From the NCBI GenBank assembly GCA_002723275.1, contig PBNZ01000002.1:410884-474883 (forward strand): a stretch of DNA of 64,000 bases. Reading direction: 5' to 3'. The stretch's first letter is position 1. Every line of letters begins with the position of its first letter. Source of the stretch: Planctomycetaceae bacterium. GTDB taxonomy: Bacteria; Planctomycetota; Planctomycetia; Pirellulales; Pirellulaceae. The notes under the pieces are model-generated. The model had not been told where the DNA came from. It did not search any database and saw only the letters and a list, made by a program, of their open reading frames with translations. This document shows positions 1 through 8,005 of the stretch, piece by piece. Made by a program: the position numbers and the translations under genes.

Positions 1-2
1 AA

Positions 3-2012
3 GACGATTAAGCCAATCCCGAAACCCAGCAGCGCGGTGGAAAGAAGAAGATTGGCTTGCACCCATTTGAACATCGCACCTGTGGTTTTTGCGAGTTTTT
101 GATTCCAGCTGAGTACAGTCAGAGGTGGCTCGTAGCCCGGTGTGGGTTCGATTGGAACCCAGGTGCGATCGTCGACACATACCTCTGCCCAGACGTGGGC
201 GTCCTCGTCTTCGACGATTGTTTGTCGGCTCTGTCGATCGTAATCCTGCGGATCCGCATAGAACCCTGAGACGACACGGGTGGGGTATCCGAGCATTCGC
301 AGCATCACGGCCGCGGTTGAGGCGAACATATAGTCGGGACCACGACGAGCTGCGAGAAAATGACTTACCGTATCTTCGCAGTCTTCGGGAGCGGTCGCCT
401 GAGGATCATGCTCAAAATCCGTTCGCAGGTGTTCGACGACGGCTTCGACCTGCCGCCAGCCGGCGGGAACATCCATCGTCCAACGATGTGCGATTTCGGA
501 AATGTGATCCTGCTCCACTGGGTCCGGCAGAGCAAGATACGAGGACATTTCCTCTCCGGCAGAAAATTTTATTGGTTGTCTGTCGCGCAGCGGTGTCAGG
601 TTCATGCGATGCGAGTTTAAATTGACAACCGTTAGTTGCGGCACGAATTCACGGCCGCGCATCTCCAGGATTCCATCGTCAGTCCAACCAAAGAAGTCGG
701 GCCGATCGACACGATCGATGTGCCACGCATTCAACTGGGCAGGCGACGGAATGCGTATCGTCCGAAGATTGATGATCTTCACGGCGTGTTGGTCGGTGCC
801 AGAGAAGATTGGGTAGCTGCAGCTCCGGGGCGCCACAATCCATGGCTCGCCGTCAACGTTTTTCATGCTCATCTTGGGACCGATTGTATCTTCCTGGTGG
901 GAAGACCATTCGGTGCCATCAAAATGATCGTAGGTTGCCAAGGCGAGATGCAGTGGTGTCTTGCCGACAACATAGAACATAGCAGTCGCGTCACGATCTT
1001 TGAGTGATTCACGCCACCGCCGAGCTTTTCTCCGCACGGTCGAGAACTCGCGCCCCGATTGTTTCGATAGGGCTGGATCTTTTTCGAATTCAGTGGAGTC
1101 TTCAGGCCGGAGGGAAATTGCCTTCTGGCTCTTGCGCACCTTTTTAGGATCCCCGTACATGTCGTTGAAGACGTCATACAGACTGGGCAGCTCCGATTCC
1201 AAAAACAGCTCCGACTCCACCGCTCCAAAGGTCATCGCCTGATCCTTCGCGGCCACCAGCATATCGCCGTCACCCACGCCTGCGCGAGCGTAAGGATCGG
1301 ACCCGCGATTACCGCCGGAGCTTGGCATGAATCCAGGCAGCACGAACGTATCCGAGCTGACCGTCAAACTGGCGAGCGCCACGCCACCCGTCAACACGAA
1401 AAGCGTGGCCAAAACCGCGCCGGCGCGAACCGGGACTTGGCGCGTCGTTTCGGCGGCGAAGCGACCCTGGAGCCGATCCCAATAGGCATTCATCAGCCAC
1501 CACATTCCCGCGATTCCGAACAGGGCGGCAAGAACATAGGCCACGCGACTTGCCGTGATGATGATGATAAATAACACGAGAAATCCGCTGAGCAGGAACG
1601 AGATTTCTCCGGCACGTCGCCATTGCGCCAGTACCGCCGCACCAAGGGCAGCATTCTGCATGCACAGCAGCATGATAATCTCAGCAGTATCCCCTGCTCC
1701 GAACAACGGCCGCGATACAAATTGCACGAGAATCGGAAGGACGATTAGCAATGCCAACAGTGCCTGCAAGGATCCTGGCATATTCATGTTTCCGCCAGGA
1801 AAACGCCGACTCATCCTGAAGAGTAGCGTCACGCAGAGGATGACCAATCCAAGCTCAGCAAAAACGAGACCTAAGTGTGATTGCGTCTCGAACCGAAAGC
1901 ACTGCGTGATCCCGGCGGCCAGAATTGCGAGCACGACACTTGTCACACGTTGGTTGCGTGAAGTGGCATCGCAATCGATGGGTTTGTATTCAGACGGTGC
2001 GCCAGACGTCAT
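3..2012 (-). CDS. Transglutaminase-like membrane protein (TgpA-type), 3' end cut by window edge
   Basis: The reading frame starts at an ATG 23 bases inside the end of the upstream DUF58 gene and stays open to the left edge (670 codons), so the C-terminus is missing. Residues 1 to about 250 hold six or seven hydrophobic segments; a soluble part follows, and another membrane segment begins near residue 645. This matches TgpA-type proteins, which put a periplasmic transglutaminase-like domain after an N-terminal membrane domain and sit beside DUF58 genes. The core is recognisable: RRGPDYMFAS, then LRMLGYPTRVVSGFY, then HVWAEV and VPIEPTPGY. Where active members read RRGDCEHFAS, residue 560 here is Asp instead of the catalytic Cys. 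His606 is kept and the usual DPT is EPT (Glu622). I infer a non-catalytic or altered role. Confidence 0.85.
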   Translation of the reverse strand, partial: MTSGAPSEYKPIDCDATSRNQRVTSVVLAILAAGITQCFRFETQSHLGLVFAELGLVILCVTLLFRMSRRFPGGNMNMPGSLQALLALLIVLPILVQFVSRPLFGAGDTAEIIMLLCMQNAALGAAVLAQWRRAGEISFLLSGFLVLFIIIITASRVAYVLAALFGIAGMWWLMNAYWDRLQGRFAAETTRQVPVRAGAVLATLFVLTGGVALASLTVSSDTFVLPGFMPSSGGNRGSDPYARAGVGDGDMLVAAKDQAMTFGAVESELFLESELPSLYDVFNDMYGDPKKVRKSQKAISLRPEDSTEFEKDPALSKQSGREFSTVRRKARRWRESLKDRDATAMFYVVGKTPLHLALATYDHFDGTEWSSHQEDTIGPKMSMKNVDGEPWIVAPRSCSYPIFSGTDQHAVKIINLRTIRIPSPAQLNAWHIDRVDRPDFFGWTDDGILEMRGREFVPQLTVVNLNSHRMNLTPLRDRQPIKFSAGEEMSSYLALPDPVEQDHISEIAHRWTMDVPAGWRQVEAVVEHLRTDFEHDPQATAPEDCEDTVSHFLAARRGPDYMFASTAAVMLRMLGYPTRVVSGFYADPQDYDRQSRQTIVEDEDAHVWAEVCVDDRTWVPIEPTPGYEPPLTVLSWNQKLAKTTGAMFKWVQANLLLSTALLGFGIGLIV

Positions 2013-3315
2013 GGCATATCCTTTCCCACTGACTACGTAACGCGCCGGCTGCTTGATGCGGACCGGGAATCTCGATCCAGGACGGTTGCGAGGAAGTGGT
2101 GATGGGAGATGGGAAAGGTTGTTCTCGATCAGCTGCTTCAAAACCATCCGTGTGCAGAATGACCAATCGCGTCGAGTTGGCAGATCCGTTTTGGTGGAGC
2201 GAATCGACGCCTCGATCGGTTGTTACAAGAATCGAGAGTAGATTTGCATTTGACGCAGTGAGCCGTAGTGGCGCCTTGCCGTCGGACGGTTCTGGCTCAA
2301 GACGCGCAAGACAATCGAGGAGACGTTGGATCCCCGCCGGCCCGGCTTCAGCGACGAGACATCGTGTTCCGAACATGCACTCCACGCGTGAGTTGTGAGC
2401 ATGAAACTGTCTGCACAAAGTTGCGCCGATACGGATGGCCCATTCCAATGAACCTCGCGTGATGCTCCCGCGATGGAATGTCGTTCGAGTGTCGATCGTC
2501 ACTCGCACTGTTCGTCGAGCCGTGGCCTGACCCTCGCAGACGATTAACTGGTCGTGGCGCGCTGTCAGCGGCCAGTGAACTTTTCGCAAAGAATCGCCAC
2601 GTCGATACGGGCGAACGCCCAGCACGTCGCCTTCATTTCCCGTATTGTTACTAAGCATGCCGGCCACCGTAAAATCTTGGCCATAAACCGGTGGAACCGA
2701 ATCGAGATCGATCATTTTTGGCCACACGATCAGTTCACTGACCACTTCGATCGGGCGCCGAGCGTGCCAAATGCCAAATGGGAATCCCATGGCCAAGACC
2801 GGCCGATCCGCAGGATAAACTCCTCGACGCGGTGGCTCAAATGTCCAGTAGTATGAGTTCTTGGACCAGCCGGGAATTCGTGCGAGGGCCACAGCCGTCG
2901 GGTTGCCGCTCCCGTCGGCTTCTGCGAAGAAGCCGCGTTCAATGGCCAGTCCTCGCACGGGCCATGGCCAACGGTTCACGACATCGAGCCGAACGGAAAC
3001 GGACTGGCCTTCCTGGATTCGCGATTTGACGAAGCGAAGCCGGCAGGCCAGTCCCTGAATCTCGATCCACGGCCAGAGTACACCCACCAGCATGAATGCC
3101 ATAATTGCCGCAAACATGATCATCGCCTGTGGCTCGAGAGTCAGGCCAATCAACAGACACGCACCTGCGGCGATGACGAACCAGCCAATCGGTTGTTTGA
3201 GCCAATACACATAGCGGTTGGCCCATGGGCAAAAATCATGATTCAACGTGGCACTTATTCCGCGCAGTCCCTTTGACCACACGGTAGCTCCGTCTCTCCT
3301 GCGATTGCCGCTCAT
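1990..3315 (-). CDS. DUF58 domain membrane protein
   Basis: A 441-residue protein. The start is the ATG at 3315, which overlaps the stop of the upstream gene as ATGA; an in-frame start further upstream would lie inside that gene. Two hydrophobic segments occupy about residues 38-78. The DUF58 signature GNEGDVLGVRPYRRGD, followed by LRKVHWPLTARHDQL, lies near residues 225-260, ahead of a C-terminal half resembling the vWA-like fold of this family. DUF58 proteins usually travel with MoxR ATPases and TgpA-like transglutaminases; here the transglutaminase-like gene follows with a short overlap, but no MoxR gene is visible. Function is unknown; a membrane-associated scaffold is the usual inference. 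Confidence 0.88.
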   Translation of the reverse strand: MSGNRRRDGATVWSKGLRGISATLNHDFCPWANRYVYWLKQPIGWFVIAAGACLLIGLTLEPQAMIMFAAIMAFMLVGVLWPWIEIQGLACRLRFVKSRIQEGQSVSVRLDVVNRWPWPVRGLAIERGFFAEADGSGNPTAVALARIPGWSKNSYYWTFEPPRRGVYPADRPVLAMGFPFGIWHARRPIEVVSELIVWPKMIDLDSVPPVYGQDFTVAGMLSNNTGNEGDVLGVRPYRRGDSLRKVHWPLTARHDQLIVCEGQATARRTVRVTIDTRTTFHRGSITRGSLEWAIRIGATLCRQFHAHNSRVECMFGTRCLVAEAGPAGIQRLLDCLARLEPEPSDGKAPLRLTASNANLLSILVTTDRGVDSLHQNGSANSTRLVILHTDGFEAADREQPFPSPITTSSQPSWIEIPGPHQAAGALRSQWERICHDVWRTV

Positions 3316-4646
3316 GATGGAACTCCTTCTCCAAGTTCCAAATTGATGAGGTTGGCCACTCGGGATTTGCGGGACAACAGGCGAGCCAAGGTGCAGGTAG
3401 CAACAACCCCAACACATGACATCGAAATCGAGACAACGCTTGAGTGCGGTCCCGGCCAAAGTGGCCAGTCAGTGAGCGAGCTCCAAAGGCAGATGTGAAG
3501 GATCGTCGCCAACAATATCCATCCGCTCGCCGGCATGTTGGTGATTTGCGGCCAACGTCTTGCAATCACGACCGCACAGATGAGAAACAAAGCGGTGAAC
3601 ACGGCTATGGATAGCGCCGCCTGCCACCCTAAATAGACGCCCACCAGAATCATGCTTGCCGTTTCAGGGGCATACCGGCGCTGGCTTTTCGCGGTTTGAG
3701 TGTTCGAGAACATCGCAGTCTTGAGAACAGTCCCGAGACATGCTCCTACGACCAGACCTGCCAGGGTTGTGTCGATGCGTTCCAGCCAGGACCAGTGTGC
3801 GAGCCAATCCGGATAGTGTTTCAGCCAGGCCACGGGTTGGAGAGTCGGCGAGATAGCGGCAACCAAAGCACCCAAGCCAAGGCCCGTGAGAACCAGCCGC
3901 CTCGGGATACGAGCTCGCTCCCATTGGATCAGGCTCATCACGAGCAAAAAGCAGAGCAGCGTCATGTGGTAGGCATACGTGCCTACGACGTCCCACTTGG
4001 GGTAGAAGATAATCCACACAAACCCGTCGTGGAAATAATGTCTTTTGAAGGGGACGTTGGCGCAACCTGAAAGGAGTTCCACAAAGAGAAGGAGCAGAAA
4101 GATACCGGCCGTCAAAGCTTCCACGAATGGGTATCGAGGAGAGATCTCTACGTGGCATGTTCGACAACGACCACCCAGGGTAAACCACGCCAGGATCGGA
4201 ATGAGGTCCCACCGTCTAATTCGTGCGTTGCAGGAAGAGCAACGCGATGATCCACTGATGGATGTTCCCTGGTTCATCCGACCGGCGACGACGTTTAGAA
4301 AGCTGCCGAGGCTTGCGCCCACGGCAAAAATCCAGAAGACGACGAAGAACTCGGAAGAACGGAGACGTATGCTCTCGCCCAGGGTCAATTCTTCCAAGAC
4401 GGGACCTTGATCAACAGGTTGCCAGGCGTCGATCGCGCTCCTCGCAATCGGAAAGATGAACATGTAGGTTACCGAGGCGCCGAGCAGAATACTCCAGATC
4501 GCGACAATCCTCCAACGGTACCGAGTTCGAGGAACCGCGTCGTGTGAATGCGATTCTGAGCTTGAAGTACCCGTCGTATCGACGACATCGTCCTTCGATT
4601 CTCTCACGATGGATTCACTTTCTAGATCGTGATTCCTGGAATTCAC
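3312..4646 (-). CDS. Prepilin peptidase-like (A24) membrane protein lacking both catalytic Asp
   Basis: A 444-residue protein with an N-terminal tail of about 40 polar residues, one membrane segment near residue 50, then the prepilin-peptidase N-terminal signature ASLGSFLNVVAGR (110-122). The two-cysteine-pair domain follows (C136/C139 and C161/C164), then several membrane helices. In active type IV prepilin peptidases one Asp sits seven residues before the Pro of the D...IP(D/N) motif and another in the GxGD motif. Here the first site is Gln241 in LIQWERARIP, and the second aligns with Glu328 in APETASMILVGVYLGW. Both aspartates therefore appear to be lost while the fold is kept. The start overlaps the upstream stop by four bases and the end overlaps the DUF58 start, so translation looks coupled. 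Possibly a pseudoenzyme; no pilin gene is near. Confidence 0.78.
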   Translation of the reverse strand: MNSRNHDLESESIVRESKDDVVDTTGTSSSESHSHDAVPRTRYRWRIVAIWSILLGASVTYMFIFPIARSAIDAWQPVDQGPVLEELTLGESIRLRSSEFFVVFWIFAVGASLGSFLNVVAGRMNQGTSISGSSRCSSCNARIRRWDLIPILAWFTLGGRCRTCHVEISPRYPFVEALTAGIFLLLLFVELLSGCANVPFKRHYFHDGFVWIIFYPKWDVVGTYAYHMTLLCFLLVMSLIQWERARIPRRLVLTGLGLGALVAAISPTLQPVAWLKHYPDWLAHWSWLERIDTTLAGLVVGACLGTVLKTAMFSNTQTAKSQRRYAPETASMILVGVYLGWQAALSIAVFTALFLICAVVIARRWPQITNMPASGWILLATILHICLWSSLTDWPLWPGPHSSVVSISMSCVGVVATCTLARLLSRKSRVANLINLELGEGVPS

Positions 4647-5173
4647 CGGTGCACCTTTCCGCTCGCCGGCAGATCCCGTGAGAGACGTGTTGGATTTAAT
4701 TGCCTGCGCCCGGAAAAAGTTAGGTCAAGAACGTCTGCCAGAATTAGCGTAATGAGCATGCCAATATGAATCTGTAAAGCATATCGGCACGTCTCCGCCA
4801 ACACGTGTTGTGGCGGTGGGGAGAGCAGATTTTGCGTTGCGAAAAGTATCGCCAGAAGTCCGATTGAGATACAGATGGAAAGCACATGGGACCGCAGGCC
4901 TCCAAGCACTCGTACGACAATCCAACCGGATGACACGATGAGGATCCAACCGACCGCTATTTGAATGAGCGGCAGCCAATAGATTGCACTGACAACAACC
5001 GTCGCTAGACACAAGAGTCGAATCAGTTCCGATGGGATTGTTCCAGTCGCCGGGACTGCTGTTGATTCTTGTGCCGTTGTCTCATGTGCTGTCTGCGACA
5101 CTCTCGTCGTCGCAGGTGGCATTCGAACCTGGGCCGAACAAATCGCTTCGCGTTTTACGTTCTTGGTATCCAT
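4643..5173 (-). CDS. Small membrane protein of unknown function, first gene of the operon
   Basis: 176 residues that I do not recognise as a family. About 45 polar, Thr-rich residues lead into hydrophobic segments near residues 50-70, 75-90, 95-113 and 128-150, followed by a basic tail. Four membrane spans are likely. Its stop overlaps the start of the prepilin-peptidase-like gene by four bases (ATGA), and the next two junctions also overlap, so the four genes are probably one transcript starting in the gap before the Fur gene. Nothing in the sequence indicates an enzymatic site; a structural role with the other membrane proteins is an inference from position only. Confidence 0.7.
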   Translation of the reverse strand: MDTKNVKREAICSAQVRMPPATTRVSQTAHETTAQESTAVPATGTIPSELIRLLCLATVVVSAIYWLPLIQIAVGWILIVSSGWIVVRVLGGLRSHVLSICISIGLLAILFATQNLLSPPPQHVLAETCRYALQIHIGMLITLILADVLDLTFSGRRQLNPTRLSRDLPASGKVHR

Positions 5174-5511
5174 AGTACGAATTCGGCAGCGCGGGCAGGG
5201 TCGACGAAACCAGTCTGAAGAAAATACCCGGGAGCATGTCCCGACAAAACGACCCGCAAGAACTCAGCGCCATCCGGTCGATTGCGTTTTCAGTTTTTCA
5301 AAAGTGGAGGGGAAGCGTATGAGAACAGTTGAGTCAAATATACACCTGCACTTTCCTGTGCAAAATATTATAATTGCAACCGGATTGCAAGTAACTGCCA
5401 TATGTGTCACCATTGAGAGATGTTCGTACATGCAATGCAATTGCAAATGTGTGTTTTGCTGACTATATTAAATATCTGACAGTTAACCTGTAGAGTGGAG
5501 TCGCCTGGAGC
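5174..5511. promoter_or_regulatory. Divergent promoter region with three ATTGCAA copies
   Basis: A 338-bp gap between the leftward membrane-protein operon and the rightward Fur-family gene, clearly AT-rich from about 5330. ATTGCAA occurs at 5373-5379, 5384-5390 and 5440-5446. The first two are 11 bp apart, one helical turn. The third lies on a perfect palindrome, TGCAATTGCA (5436-5445). An AT-rich TATATTAAATAT element at 5464-5475 could be a -10 region for the regulator. I infer an operator for the adjacent Fur-like protein; this is not shown by the sequence alone. Confidence 0.45.
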
Positions 5512-5949
5512 ATGAATGGCACTGAAACAGACACCGCTTGGGCAAAGCAGGCGCTTCGAGATGTGACCCTGCGTGCTACCGCTGCGCGGGTAGCCGTCCT
5601 GAAGCTACTCGCGTCCAAAGGGGTTCCGATGAGCCATTCGGAGGTTGTTGAATCGCTCGCCGAGTTTGGGTTTGATCAATCGACGTTGTTTCGCTGTCTG
5701 AACGAAATGGCTCATGCTGGCCTGCTGTCCCGACTTGACCTTGGTGATCACACGAGACGTTTTGAACTGAAAAAATCGAGTGACGAAGCTGAGTTCACCC
5801 ACGCTCATTTCATGTGTGTCGATTGCGGCGAACTTCAGTGTATGGATGATTACTCGTTGCAGATTACTCCATCGCGAGGCCCCCGGCGGAACAACCTGGG
5901 TACGATCACCGAAATTATGATTCGCGGCCACTGCGGTCAATGTAATTGA
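5512..5949 (+). CDS. Fur-family metal-dependent transcriptional regulator
   Basis: 145 residues, the normal length for the family. The N-terminal winged helix carries LRATAARVAVLKLL and the recognition segment DQSTLFRCLNEM (55-66), followed by DLGDHTRRFE, the Fur hinge signature. The C-terminal dimerisation domain has HAHF (97-100) and two Cys pairs, C102/C105 and C141/C144, which form the structural zinc site in Fur, Zur and PerR. The metal sensed cannot be decided from sequence. It may control itself or the divergent membrane operon through the repeats upstream; the ZIP transporter at 9.0-9.8 kb is another conceivable target, but I see no matching site there. Confidence 0.9.
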   Translation: MNGTETDTAWAKQALRDVTLRATAARVAVLKLLASKGVPMSHSEVVESLAEFGFDQSTLFRCLNEMAHAGLLSRLDLGDHTRRFELKKSSDEAEFTHAHFMCVDCGELQCMDDYSLQITPSRGPRRNNLGTITEIMIRGHCGQCN

Positions 5950-6101
5950 AATTCGCCTCGTCTGCGAAGATTTGCGGAGTATCCCCCGGTGGCTGACTGC
6001 GTGGTGAAACGATTCTAAAACGCGCCAAGCGCTACGTCGCGCGTTACAATTGCCGTCAAATGCATTGACGACCACTACCGCACTCACAGGGAGTCGCTGC
6101 T

Positions 6102-7649
6102 ATGCTCCGCCCATGTTTTCCGTGCAAACGACGTTGTCACCTGTTTTGGGGTTCGTTGGTTCTGTTCTGGATGGTCGCTGTAATGGTTTCCGCAGAACCG
6201 GCGGTTGCCGAGATGCAGGCGGGCGCGGCCAAAGTTGATATTACGTTTCCTGGCGAGCCATTTAATGATCGGCTGCATGCGCGCGCTTTGGTGCTCAAAA
6301 ACGAGTCGACCGCGATCGTCGTCATTTCGCTTGATGTCGTTTCACTCGGCGAGATCGGTTACATCAGCAACGATTTCGCGCCCAGCGTTCGAGCTCAAAT
6401 TGAAAAGGAACTGGGTGTACCTGTTGCCAATATCATCATCAACACGAGCCACTGCCACGGCAAACCGGCCCAAGATACCGATCAGCGCACGTTGCGGGCG
6501 GTTCGGCAAGCCGCCAAGAAACTCCAGCCCGTAAAGATTGGGATTGGTACAGGGCATGAGAATCGAATTCAACAGAATCGGCGTCTGATTCTCAGGAGCG
6601 GCAAGGAGATTGACGAGCGCCGCGCCTATTCGCTCCCAGCCGACGAAGAAGTTGCCGACGTTGGCCCCATCGATTCCGAGATTGGAGTCGTTCGTATCGA
6701 CGACCGTAACGGCGTTCCCGTGGCAGTGCTCTACAACTTCGCCATGCACCCGATTATGGGAACCCCGAACGGCTTAAACACGGCCGACGTCACGGGCTTT
6801 TCTTCTGCGGTGATCGAAGACAATCTGGGGAATGGGGCGATTGCGCTTTTCTTGCAAGGTTGTGGCGGCGATATTAACCCGGCCGATTACAAGGATATTG
6901 ATTCACCGCGCCATGCCGAGCCCGCGGGCAATATCCTTGGTTTGAGTACGCTCAAGGCGATACGGCAAATCCAAACTCACTTCGACGACCGACTGGTCGT
7001 ACTTAACAAGACAATCGAGTTGCCCCGCGCGGATCTCGCTCAACGGATCGAACAGATGGAGTCTGAGCGACAACGGTTGCTCAATTCGATCGGTGGCACG
7101 ACGCTCAATCTCCGCTCATTTCTTGACCTGACGATTCGACACAAGCTTTCGCCCGATTATCCGTCGAACTTCAAATATCGTTACTTGCACGACGAAAGGA
7201 TCGAGGACAAGGATCAGGCATTGCACGATTCTTCAAATCGCCGACTGCTCCAGCAGTACGTGCGAAATATTTACACCATGGAGCAACTCTCGCGAATCAA
7301 CACCAATTTGCAACTACTCAAGCAGCATCAGCAACGCAACCTCGCAGCGACAAAACGGATGATCGATGCCGAGGTGACGGCGATTCGATTGGCCGACATG
7401 GCGATGATCACCTTTCCCGGCGAAGCGACGGTCCGCATCGGATTGAGCATTAAACAAAAATCACCTTACCAACGAACTTTCATTTCGGCCTACACCAACG
7501 GCTATCTCTATTACGCCCCGACCGATGAACAGTTGCGCAACAATGTTGGCAACGCGCAGGAGGATAGTGATTGTCTGCTGGCCCCCGGTTGGCAAAAAAT
7601 CTACGAGGCCAAGGCGCTGCAGATGCTCAAGCAACTGGGCGATCAATAG
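6102..7649 (+). CDS. Secreted neutral/alkaline ceramidase-like protein
   Basis: 515 residues with an N-terminal signal peptide (basic start, hydrophobic about 14-35). The mature part begins with AGAAKVDITFPGEPF, typical of the neutral/alkaline non-lysosomal ceramidase N-terminal domain. NTSHCHGKP (from residue 114) resembles the zinc-ligand SHTH motif and NFAMHPIMGTP resembles the second His region. GCGGDINPADY aligns with the GDVSPN nucleophile motif, but the nucleophilic Ser is Asn here, a change that I believe is common in environmental homologues. YTNGYLYYAPTDEQ near the C-terminus fits the conserved NGxxxYxPT block. The protein is shorter than true ceramidases and the immunoglobulin-like C-terminal domain seems absent. 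Substrate unknown; a periplasmic amidase or hydrolase role is likely. Confidence 0.78.
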   Translation: MLRPCFPCKRRCHLFWGSLVLFWMVAVMVSAEPAVAEMQAGAAKVDITFPGEPFNDRLHARALVLKNESTAIVVISLDVVSLGEIGYISNDFAPSVRAQIEKELGVPVANIIINTSHCHGKPAQDTDQRTLRAVRQAAKKLQPVKIGIGTGHENRIQQNRRLILRSGKEIDERRAYSLPADEEVADVGPIDSEIGVVRIDDRNGVPVAVLYNFAMHPIMGTPNGLNTADVTGFSSAVIEDNLGNGAIALFLQGCGGDINPADYKDIDSPRHAEPAGNILGLSTLKAIRQIQTHFDDRLVVLNKTIELPRADLAQRIEQMESERQRLLNSIGGTTLNLRSFLDLTIRHKLSPDYPSNFKYRYLHDERIEDKDQALHDSSNRRLLQQYVRNIYTMEQLSRINTNLQLLKQHQQRNLAATKRMIDAEVTAIRLADMAMITFPGEATVRIGLSIKQKSPYQRTFISAYTNGYLYYAPTDEQLRNNVGNAQEDSDCLLAPGWQKIYEAKALQMLKQLGDQ

Positions 7650-8005
7650 GCGAGATAAGAAACGGGGTAGCTCTGGAGCAAGCGAATCCATGAACGGTTT
7701 GACTTGACCAACCGCTCTATCAGCATGGAGTCGCTGGAAGTGTTGCTTCCAAGGATTATCTTTGCCAGTTATCAGCGGCACCTGATGGGGAATAAGTTTG
7801 GATGAGGCGAATAAACTGTTTTGCTCTGTTACAGACAGTGGTACAACTAGCAGAGCCAAGTAAAGTCAGCGATCAAAACTGAAGATGGCCCAGACTTTGA
7901 ATTTGTAATTTCAAGCAATTCGTTAACGCATTGCTGAACTGACAACTCCAGGCGGCTCAGGTAAAATTTCCTTCATCGGAAACGCCAAGAATACAAAGGG
8001 AAGAC
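7650..8005. other. Intergenic gap, 356 bp
   Basis: No convincing coding frame, RNA gene or terminator hairpin was seen. The last bases contain AAAGGGAA at 7996-8002, a likely ribosome binding site for the following gene; its spacing suits the second ATG (8009) at least as well as the first (8006). Confidence 0.5.

Noticed and set aside
144..160. GGGTTC-GATTG-GAACCC hairpin resembling a tRNA T-arm
   Set aside because: It lies inside the transglutaminase-like coding frame; no acceptor, D-arm or anticodon arm can be placed around it.
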